Shown here in pieces: positions 55,813 to 64,000 of a stretch of DNA of 64,000 nucleotides. The notes under the pieces are model-generated. The model did not search any database. It had not been told where the DNA came from and saw nothing but the letters and a program-made list of their open reading frames with translations. Position 1 is the first letter of the stretch. The number at the start of each line of letters is the position of its first letter. The position numbers and the translations under genes are program-made. The stretch is from positions 62,001 through 126,000 of the forward strand of contig JAUIRK010000992.1 of assembly GCA_030549495.1 (NCBI GenBank), written 5' to 3'. Source of the stretch: Nectonema munidae. Lineage: Eukaryota; Nematomorpha; Nectonematoida; Nectonematidae.

Positions 55813-57510
55813 TTGAATAGAAAGTGTCTAAACGATACAAACCGGTTCTGTTATATTTGCGGAAAAGTAACTTTTGCAGACCAAGTGTCAAAAATTACAA
55901 AGTTTGTTAAAAAATCCTATCATGCATGTTTTGGTGTTAAGCTGTGTGACCAGGATAAGGCATTTGCACCTCATATCAGCTGTCGAACATGTGTTGAAAG
56001 CTTGAGAAAATGGGTTGATGGAAAATAAAATGAGTTGCCATTTGGCATACCAATGGTTTGGCGGGAACAAAGAGATCATTTCGAAGATTGTTATTTTTGT
56101 TTAACAAATTTGAAAGGTATTAACAAAAAGAAAAAAACGTCAGATATTTATCCAGATGTGAATTCTGCAATAAAACCTGTTTGCCATAGTCCAGATGTGC
56201 CTGTACCACCTCGGCCCTTAAATATAATTGATTGTAAAAGTTCAAATGACGATGATTTTGACAGTGATGATTTATACTCAGACAAGTCTTTTAATTGAAA
56301 TTCTGAGAATTCCAATCCTGTTCTTATGAGTCAAGCAAAGCTTAGCTCTCTCCAAAGAATCTGCTCAAATAAAAAGAAAATAATTTGTTGGCTCCGAAAA
56401 CTAAATTTGCTTCGTTTACAGAGAGAGAGAAAAAGAGTTTAGAAAATTTTTTGCCTACAACATCAACTCATTATTTGTGTATTGCACAAACGTAGAAAAA
56501 CTCTATTCAAACTTTAGGGGTGAAATACAATTCAAAAGATTGGAGATTGTTCCTAGATTCTTTTCTTAAGAGTTTCAAAGCGGTTTTGCAAAACATCGGA
56601 AATAGTTTTGCTTCTATTCCTCTTGCACATTCAGTGATCATCAAAGAAAACTTTGACGACATAAAGTTCTTTCTTTCAGCTTTAAAATATGAAGAGCATC
56701 AGTGGCTGATTTGTGGAGATTTAAAGTTAAAAATTTTTTTTAACAAAATTATATATATATATTTTTTGTTTTAAGATTGTGGGTATATTAATGGGATTGC
56801 AAGGAAGATATACAAAGTTCTCATGCTTTTTATTTGAATAAAAAAAATGCTTTTTTTTTGCTGACTCTTTACATTATGTTTAGAAAGAATGCCCATCAAG
56901 AAGGGAAGTCATAATGTTATAACCAACCCTATTTTTCCGGCAGGCAAAATTTTGCTACCTCCTCTACCCATCAAACTGGGACTCATGAAAAACTTTGTCA
57001 AAGCTTTAGATGATGAAAGCGAATCTTTCATATTTCTTAGGAAAAAAATTCCCTAGGTTAAGTAACGCCAAGATAAAGGCAGGAATTTTTGATGGTCCAG
57101 GGATAAGAGAACTTATGAAGGATAAAAGATTTGAAATGTGTATGAATGACAAAGAAAAAAAAGCATGGAATTCATTCAAATCCCTTACCGAAAACTTCCT
57201 TGGTAACAATCCTAGCACAGACTACAAAAATATTCTTGCAGAACTTCTTCAAAATTATAAGTCACTTGGAGTCAGTATGTCACTCAAAATTCATTTTTTG
57301 GACTCTCACCTTGATTTCTTTCCTCAAAATTGTGGTGATTATAGTGAGGAACAAGGTGAGCGCTTCCATCAGAACATCAAAGTAATGGAAGAAAGGTACC
57401 AAGGTTTATGGAACATAAACATGCTTGCAGACTACTGTTGGTGTCTGAAGAGAGACAATATTGGGCTTATACATAAAAGAAAATATATCAAAAGATCTTT
57501 TTTTAAATAA
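55813..57510 (+). pseudogene. Unnamed multi-copy family, copy 3 (most complete)
   Basis: From 55813: NRKCLNDTNRFCYICGKVTF, HISCRTCVESLRKWVDGK, then 56035-56298 MPFGIPMVWREQRDHFEDCY with FCLTNLKG and an acidic segment. Next 56520-56725 WRLFLDSFLKSFKAVLQ and HQWLICGDLK; then (after about 50 AT-rich extra bases) IVGILMGLQGRYTKFSCF. Last 57010-57510 IFDGPGIRELMKD, SLKIHFLDSHLDFFPQN, SEEQGERFHQNIKVMEERYQ and MLADYCWCLKRD. The N-terminal C-x-x-C pairs suggest a zinc-binding domain. The family's usual ATG is TTG here. Several stops and frame changes are seen. I recall this as a widespread uncharacterized family in arthropods and Hydra; its function is unknown, and three copies in 64 kb imply mobility. 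Confidence 0.65.
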
Positions 57511-57721
57511 ATTTTTTTTTTATTTAATATATGTATTTATTTTTTATATCTTATTATATTGACTATCAGCATAAAAAATGAGGCTAAAACCAAAAATCAA
57601 AAAAAAATTGTCAAAAATCAAGAGCTAATCAGATTAAATACGCTTAATTTTTGAATTCAGCATATAAAAAATATCCAAAATTTGTTCGAATATTTCAGAC
57701 AACATAAAAAAAATTTTAAAT

Positions 57722-58262
57722 ATGAAAAAAATAAGGGACTTTTGGATATATATAAAGAAAAAAAACATTATTTCAATAAATCCACTGTCTGATAAGAACA
57801 GAAATTATCACATTGGTGCATTATTATGCAGAATTAAAACGCAAGGATTTTTTGAAAGAAAAATTTCTTGGATTGAGAAGGATGCAGATATTTATTTATG
57901 GGAGTATATTGGAACGAGGCCTTTAGAAGCTTCTCATCATGGAAATTTAAAAATACATACTCAAGAATATGTGAGAACCAATCCATCAATAAAGGGTCGT
58001 GTATTGGAACAATTGAAACAAACAAAATCATGTAAAAAAATTTATTCTAAAATAATCGAATCTCAAAAGGATATACCTAAAATAGGGTTATGACTGTTTT
58101 TTGTGATGACCCTGTGTTATTTTTTAATGAACTTTTATATATAAAAGCTAAATATGATGTTAAAATTAAAATATTTTACATAAAGTTGCCCCAGGATGCC
58201 GTTTATTTCTGTAGAAGTTTCAAAAATATTGTAAAAACTAAAAAAATTTATTGTATTAAAAA
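57722..58262 (+). pseudogene. Mutator-like transposase, N-terminal part
   Basis: The 123-codon open segment 57722-58093 has YHIGALLCRIKTQGFFERKI, HHGNLKIHTQEYVRTNPSIK then GRVLEQLKQTKSCKKIYSKI. This resembles the FLYWCH/WRKY-like finger region and the following helix of FLYWCH-type MULE proteins. The next frame (58090 on) continues FCDDPVLFFNELLY. The series is cut where an opposite-strand element begins and appears to resume at 60030. Family assigned by pattern; moderate certainty. Confidence 0.45.
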
Positions 58263-59950
58263 TTGTTTTTTAAATTTTTTTAAGTCTGGCATTAGCTTTA
58301 TAGCTCTTTCAGCAATAATATTAGTTCTTGGAGTATTGATAAGAGAGTCAATCTTCACCCAATGATTTCTGAAACACTTTTCAGCAATTTTGCATTTTGT
58401 TTTTGCAATGCCGTTAAGAAGTTTTTCATAATTACCTTCATTAAATTTTTGATTAGAAAACCATATTTCTTGCCACTCGTAGGCTATAAAATTTACAACA
58501 TTTTTTCCATATTTAGGTAGAAGAAAGAAATCAATAAGAGCGTAAATGGCTCTTGAATTCCATCGAGCTTTGTTTAATACTGGGAATGTTTTCCACTATC
58601 ATAGGTAATTTGTTTTTTTCTTTATAAATTCTGTAGCCATAGCATAATGTGTACAAAAATTTAAAATCATCTCTATCCTAAATTTTTAAAATTAGGTATA
58701 TGAATTTCAGAAATGTAAAGCTTTTTTAGTTTATCATAATTTTCAAGTATTGGATTTATGAATTCATAATTAATATTTGGATTAGTTGATTTAACTGCAA
58801 AATAAAAATCAAGAAGATGCTTTAAAACTCAATCTAAAATATGATGTTAGCAGCCAATAAACTGCGGTTTATTTAATCCCAAACTTACCATTTTTTGCTG
58901 AAGCCTTACTACAACTCCTGTGAAAGAACCAGTGTTTAGCTGTAGTGTCACTAATAATCATTTTGATAGAAGACCATCTTCTATCTTCCAAGCTTCACTT
59001 TCATCAAGTACTTTTATTATTCCTTCCGAAATAGATTTTGCAGAACTATTTTCACTTTTAAAAATTCTCAAATTAATTTTGTGTTCAGGATTTTGCAGAC
59101 AAATTACTTGATATTCTTCAAGCTTAATGCTGTTTTTTCATTGGTAATTGTTTGCCATCAAAGTGTAAACAAAAATTTGCTTGTTCTTGCAGTAATTTTT
59201 TAATTTTAGTTTTAATAACTTTTGCACGTGTAATAGTTGCTTTAAATATTCCAGATTGAGATGGAGTAGGCAAATCTATTCCATCTTTCCAGAGTGTTAA
59301 GCACACTTTTGATGCCTTATGTGTAGAAATAGACAAGCTTTTAACTAATTTAACAGAAGAAAAAAATTTTTTCTTTCCATGTCAGTTTGAAAATTACGTT
59401 CTTCATTATCATCATATTCCTCGTTAGAGCTGACTGATTCTTCATGTTCACTTGAGTTTCCGTCTTTTTCAACAGATGTTAAAAAATTATCACTTGTTTT
59501 CTTAATTCTTTTTGATGGAGGAATGGAAGAAAGTGGAGCAAGTTTGTTTGACATTTATCCAACTTTGCCTTTTGATTCAATTTGTTGCTGATAAAATTTT
59601 TTATCTTCTTTGCATAGCCGATTTCCATCTACTTTTGTGATGTCAAACAAATTTAATGTTTCATCCCTAAATTTTTCTTTTGGGTATTTTTGATTTTTTT
59701 CGTGATCTATAATTAATTTTTGTATTTTAGCAAAAATTTCCTGCTTGCTATGTTGTGGAAAACTCATTTTTTCCCATAAATCAGACAATTCTTGGAAAAT
59801 TTTCTTAATTCTTTCTTGTTTGAGTTTTTCTTTTTCAAAAAGAGTTTGATAGAAACCAAGAACATCAATCTTTCTAGGTATTCTTGTAAACGACGCCAAG
59901 TTTTATATTCTTGGTAAATTTCTTGAGTTGATAAGCTTCTTTATCGTCAC
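58263..59950 (-). pseudogene. Transposase-like gene of unnamed family (FDGK type), inserted in the MULE
   Basis: Minus-strand frame from 59899: a helical Lys/Glu-rich N-terminus (VLGFYQTLFEKEKLKQERIK), one in-frame stop at 59555 directly before an ATG, an acidic Ser-rich linker, then 59124-59336 with ANFCLHFDGKQLP. Further down, with stops: TGVVVRLQQKMVSLGLNKPQ, IGC-stop-HHILD, INYEFINPILENYDKLKKLY, WNSRAIYALIDFFLLPKYGK, FIAYEWQEIWFSNQKFNEGN and NIIAERAIKLMPDLKKF. The order 'F-D-G-K, N-T-G, C-x-H-H, R-W-N-S-R' recalls hAT transposases, but BED and dimer motifs are absent. I remember similar 'uncharacterized' proteins in insects and Hydra. About six breaks. Confidence 0.5.
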
Positions 59951-60029
59951 AGTAATAACAAAAATCTCAAAAGAAAAGTAAAGAATGTTGTATCTATTTT
60001 CCTTGGTCCCATATGATGGATAGTTTGAA

Positions 60030-60560
60030 TCATATTTAAAAATTTCCTAGCATTTATCACTTATATTGAACCAGGGTTTCAACTTTGAACTTACTACAGA
60101 TAATTCAACCATGGGCAGTGATGAAAAGAAAGTTTTTCTTAAAGTTATCAAACATTTTTTCCCAAATACTACTGTAATATATTGTCAAAGACATTTAGAA
60201 AAAATATACAAAGGCATCTAAAAAATAAAATTGGCATGAATCATAGAAAGAGTATGGCTTTCCTTAATTCAATTTTTTAGTAATTCAGGTTTAGTTGATT
60301 CTTCCAATATTTTAGATTATAATTCAAAGAAAATCTTACTGATAAATATTTAACTGAAAGATTATTTACCTGTTGAAAATAAAGTTTTTATCCCTAAACT
60401 TTCAAAAATTTTTTGGATATTGAACCAACCAAATCCACAATTAATCATGACAAGGAAAACGATGAAAAATAATTTCATCAAACAGACAGCTTAAGTAAAA
60501 AATTTCAAAATATCGCTTCAAAATCAGGGAGAAAAACATTCAGCCTAAAAAAAAGAACAA
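60030..60560 (+). pseudogene. Mutator-like transposase, C-terminal part
   Basis: Plus-strand frames give NQGFNFELTTDNSTMGSDEK followed by KVFLKVIKHFFPNTTVIYCQ and RHLEKNIQRHLK. 'T-D-x-x-x-x-x-x-A-x-x-x-x-F-P-x-x-x-x-x-x-C-x-x-H' is the MULE catalytic block with the second Asp and the C-x-x-H. It continues from the N-terminal piece at 57722-58262 in strand and order. Broken by frame changes. Confidence 0.5.
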
Positions 60561-60969
60561 TAAATATTAATTTTAATGATATGCTCAATTTTTTATATAA
60601 AAGGTTTTTATTATATGAGAATTGAAAGCAGTTCAAAGTTTTGAAAATTTCATTATAAAAACTTTCTATTTTTAGAAAACCGAACTTATCAAATTAATTT
60701 TTCTTTAAAATCTTTAATTTGATTATAATTGTATTTTGATTAAAAGAGCGCATCCGTATAAGAATTATTAATGGGCGAAAAAAACGCTTATTTTTCCTAA
60801 ACATAAAATTTTTTTCATATTTGTTATAAGCTAATCGGATAATGTTGCCGAATCCCTGCATGACCTCTTCCAATTTAATAATTTTTTGAGAATTAAAATG
60901 AGAGAAACTAAGAGTGACATTTAAGGATTGAATTTGTTGTGTTGTCTTGCAAAAATGTTTCTCATCCAT
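60561..60969. other. Spacer
   Basis: AT-rich. A 91-codon minus-strand ORF (60694-60969) has no recognised domain. It may belong to the MULE 3' flank. Confidence 0.35.
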
Positions 60970-60983
60970 ATTGGATTCTCTTT
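60970..60983 (+). repeat. Target-site duplication, left (RTE-2)
   Basis: ATTGGATTCTCTTT, repeated exactly at 63159-63172. Confidence 0.8.
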
Positions 60984-63158
60984 ATAGATTTCCCAACCAT
61001 TATAGATTTCTTACAAAAGAATCTATAATGCCGGTCCCAACCCCGGATAAATCGGGAGGGTTTGGCGTCAGGAAAGGCATCCTGCTGTAAAACCTTTTTC
61101 TGACGAAAACAATATGAAAATGAGTTAAAACATTTATCCTGAAGTAATAGTCAGGGCGTACCCTGTAAGCGACGCTCAACAATCTAGCCCAACATCTGTG
61201 AAAAAACGAGGGCTACCGTAAAAAGAGCGAGTACGGCCAAAGAAGCTAGCTCAAAGTAAGCTTAGAGTTGGAAGCTTGAATGACAGCACTATGAGAGAGC
61301 GAGGAAGAGAGGTGATTGAGTTGATAAAGACAAGAAGACTGGATGTTCTATGTGTACAAGAAACCAGATGGAAAGGCAACAAAGCAAAAGATATAACAGA
61401 GGGCTATAAACTTTATTATAGTAGCGCAACAGTACAAGGAAGAAATGGAGTTGGCATTATACTGTCACCACTGTTAAAAGAAAATGTTGTAAATGTTAGA
61501 AGAGAAGGGGTAGCTAAATGTCATAACAAGGCAACGAAGGACATACATCAAATCAAAGAAATCAAAGATGGAGAAGGAAAAGTTCTGAATAAAGAAAAAA
61601 CGATTCTTGAAAGATGGAAACAATATTTTTGTGAACTACTCAATGAAGAAAATTCGCGACAATACTTAGAGGACGGGTTGATATGTGAAGAACCAATAGA
61701 GGAAATAGAAAGTGTGGAAGTTGAAGCTGAACTTAAAAAGATGAAGAATAATAAAGCAGTAGGCCCTAATTGTATACCACTCGAAGCGTGGAAGGCATTA
61801 AGAAAAAAAGGAGTAGATATCTTATGGGGACTGATGAAAAGCATTGCAAACTGCAAAGCAAGAAGATGGGATGAAAGCTTGATTATCACAGTATTCAAAA
61901 AAAAGGTGACGTTCAAGATTGCTCAAACTATAGAGGCATAAAACTTCTATCTCCCACAATGAAAATCTGAGAAAGAGTTTTGGAGAATAGATTGAGAAGG
62001 ATGGTAAAAATATCCGAAAAGTTCGGTTTTATGACTGAGAAAGGAACAACACAGGCAATCTTCATTTTAAGACAATTATTTGAAAAATACGAAGAAAACA
62101 AAAAGATCTTTCCAAAGGCAAGAAGTATGGCGGTGTTTAAGAAAGAAATTGGTCCCAGAAAAAAATGTGAATATAATAAAGCAAATGTATAAATATATCA
62201 AGACACGTGTAAAGACTGTATTTGGGAAAACAAAAAAATTTGATATTAAGGTTGGTTTACACCAAGGTTAAAGTCATAGTCCTTTTATTTTTAATGTAGT
62301 ATTTGACGTACTGACAGATTTAAGAAAAGGATTGCTGTGGGAAATTACATATGCTGATGATGTAGTTTTGGTTGGAAAACAAGTGAAGAAGTTGAAGAAA
62401 GGCTTGAGGAATGGCATAGAGTGTTGGAAAGTAAAGGCGTGAAAATTAGTAAAGTTAAAACAGAATGTTTAGTGATGAATGAAAAGGATGTAGATGAAGA
62501 AATAGCAAAAAATGGCAGAAGTATAAAGCTGGAAGGGCAGTTGATAAAAAGAGTGAAAAGTTTCAAATATCTTGGCTCAACCATGATGGAGAATGGCAAA
62601 GAAAATTTTGAAATAAATAGAAGAATTCAATCAGATTGGAAAAATTGACATGATATGTCGGGAGTAATCTGTGACAGAAAAATGCCGATAAAGCTAAAAA
62701 GAAAAGTTTATAAAACGATGGTTAGACCTGGAATGTTGTATGGCTTGGAAACTTTGGCGGTAAAGAAAAGAAACGAGATGTTGCTGAAATGAAAATGCTA
62801 AGATGGATGAGTGGAGTGAGCAGAAAAGACCGAATAAAGAATGAAGTCATAAGAAAGACGGTGAAGGTATCGAGCATGAGCCAAAAGATGCAAGAAGAAC
62901 GCCTAAAATGGTTTGGCCATATTTTTTAGAAAAGGTGAAAGAATGATGGTGAATCAGCAAGTGGACGGCAAAAGAAAAAGAGGAAGACCGAAGCTGAGAT
63001 GGAAAGACTGCATAATAGCTGATGGTAAGATGAAAAACCTTGTTTTGAAAAAAGACTGCAAAATGGTATTAGAAAGAATTAAATGGAAAAGACTCATTTC
63101 AAACAGCGATCCTGTATAAAAACAGGCTAATAAAGCTTAAAAGAAGAAGAAGAAGCAG
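60984..63158 (+). mobile_element. RTE-type LINE, internally deleted (RTE-2)
   Basis: A 2175-bp plus-strand element flanked by a perfect 14-bp direct repeat. The 5' region (about 61023-61090) has CCCCGGATAAATCGGGAGG and GGCGTCAGGAAAGGCATCC, the same signature as the 5' part of RTE-1. The 3' end is an (AAG)n tail at 63140-63156. It is about 1.4 kb shorter than RTE-1: much of the endonuclease is missing (the reading jumps from VVNVRREGVAKC straight to KATKDIHQIKEI) and part of RT is lost. The intact TSD shows insertion as one unit, so the deletions came before or after insertion without touching the ends. Confidence 0.85.
61276..63119 (+). pseudogene. RTE-2 endonuclease and RT remains
   Basis: The 221-codon frame at 61276-61941 has the endonuclease start (RRLDVLCVQETRWKG with the catalytic Glu, RNGVGIILSP). 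It then passes into the RT N-terminus (ERWKQYFCELLNEENSRQYL, KMKNNKAVGPNCIPLEAWKA). Next come FGFMTEKGTTQAIFILRQLF (61980-62192), ITYADDVVLVGK (YADD intact, near 62346), VKSFKYLGSTMMENGK (62421-62648) and a C-terminal GKRKRGRPKLRWKDCI (62913-63119). Several stops and frame changes separate them. It is a dead copy. Confidence 0.85.
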
Positions 63159-63172
63159 ATTGGATTCTCTTT
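63159..63172 (+). repeat. Target-site duplication, right (RTE-2)
   Basis: ATTGGATTCTCTTT, exact copy of 60970-60983. Confidence 0.8.
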
Positions 63173-63410
63173 TAAACCTAAAAATAATGCGATCTATCAT
63201 GCATGTCTAAAATATGGTCTCGTGTAATAAGCATTTCTATACTAATAACAAAAAAGTTCATTTCGCATCCTCATATAAATACACAATTTCATTAATTGTT
63301 ATTATAATTTAGAATATTTAAAAGCATTTCATCTCTCTTATATTTGTTAATCGTTTTGATACTTTCGGTATTGATTGAAAAATTCTTTCCTTTCATAGAT
63401 TAGCACATAA

Positions 63411-64000
63411 GAAGAAGAAGAAGAAGAAGAAGAAAGAAATACATCATGTAGGATATTCATAAGATTTAATATGAAGTAAAAATAATCAAATAAGATGGAA
63501 TAAAATACAGATAGTACGCAGTGTTCATGATTAGAATGAGTGCCTGTTTTAATAACTATTGGTTGGTTGAATGACAAGTTAGACTATATATTTATCTAAA
63601 AGAAGTTTTTTTATTCTATTTTTACAAGTGCTTTAGAAAAATACATTGAGAGTTAAACATAAAAAAGTTAAAGTTATGATAAATTTTATATTTTATAGAT
63701 TGTTTAGATCATTTTTTACAATAAGATGGAAGTGATAAATTGGATTTATTTCGTAGATTATACTCATGGTTCATGTAGTTAAATAAAATAAACTCATTAA
63801 ATATGTTAGGTAGAAATCCATTTAAAAGTTTATAGGTGACCATCGATTGAAATGACTTCCAGTTATATAGCGTATAATTCGTTTTTGTGTTTTAGAATGC
63901 CTAAATTACTACAGAGAATAGAATTGACATAAGAGATATGTTGCTTCCAGTTCAATTTGCAGTCGATGATGACACTAAGTAATTTATAATATTCAGCAAC
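63411..64000 (-). mobile_element. LINE 3' end, runs out of the window
   Basis: The minus strand from the window edge gives YYKLLSVIIDCKLNWKQHIS then YVNSILCSNLGIL (RT thumb 'K-x-L-G-V-x-I-D-x-x-L-x-W-x-x-H-I'), and KRIIRYITGSHFNRWSPINF. The minus-strand 3' end is a (TTC)n tail at 63411-63436, the same kind of tail as the LINE at 49173-52602. It is probably the same CR1/Jockey-like group. Broken by stops; the 5' end lies beyond 64000. Confidence 0.65.

Noticed and set aside
56726-56775. True spliceosomal intron in copy 3 of the unnamed family
   Set aside because: GT and AG are present, but removing the 50 bases does not keep frame, and copy 1 has no interruption there. It is more likely a small insertion.
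61548-61916. 122-codon minus-strand ORF
   Set aside because: Antisense of the RTE-2 endonuclease/RT frame, which has clear motifs on the plus strand.
1-64000. LTR retrotransposons, retroviruses, Polintons, toxin genes, CRISPR arrays or rRNA
   Set aside because: Both strands were read for protease-RT-integrase, capsid, envelope, long direct terminal repeats and regularly spaced repeats; none was recognised.

Overview
The window is AT-rich animal nuclear DNA: split genes with GT-AG introns (several only 53-81 bp), non-LTR retrotransposons, many DNA transposons and tRNA-derived SINEs. Nothing bacterial was seen. The transposon families and very short introns suggest an arthropod, perhaps a copepod crustacean such as a sea louse. 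This is an impression from family resemblance, not a proof.

One host gene can be built with confidence. It is a plus-strand, eight-exon FGFRL1 (fibroblast growth factor receptor-like 1) gene, 28438-42264. All splice junctions keep frame and give 489 residues: signal peptide, three Ig domains, one membrane span and a 92-residue tail without a kinase. A 15-codon upstream ORF ends on the start codon. Introns 1, 2 and 6 are long; introns 2 and 6 are filled with transposon debris. A weaker two-exon candidate for a membrane protein lies at 24852-25504.

Layout. 1-1067: end of a hAT relic. 4356-6102: a second hAT relic. 7020-7950: homopolymer-rich sequence that may be poorly assembled. 8526-12140: an RTE-type LINE (minus) with a 15-bp target-site duplication (TSD), itself holding a piggyBac-like MITE. 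12156-28380: mostly gene-free, with SINE copies, a hAT tail (21640-22090) and the candidate membrane gene. 28438-42430: FGFRL1, whose introns hold a short hAT derivative, two copies of an unnamed repeated protein family, a LINE fragment, a SINE and a Tc1/IS630-type fragment. 42775-48110: a Charlie/ZBED-like hAT broken by a second hAT-type element (43221-46267, 15-bp perfect inverted ends, 8-bp TSD), which holds three MITEs and a tRNA-like repeat. 49173-52602: a CR1/Jockey-group LINE (minus) with a 14-bp TSD. 53057-54464: a pogo/Tigger transposase pseudogene. 55813-57510: the third copy of the unnamed family. 57722-60560: a Mutator-like element split by an opposite-strand element. 60984-63158: a second RTE LINE with a 14-bp TSD. 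63411-64000: the 3' part of a LINE leaving the window.

No LTR retroelement, retrovirus, Polinton, CRISPR array, rRNA or functional tRNA gene was recognised. The main points of interest are the FGFRL1 gene, the three-copy unnamed family with conserved Asp/Glu and Cys residues, and the nested transposon stack at 42.8-48.1 kb.
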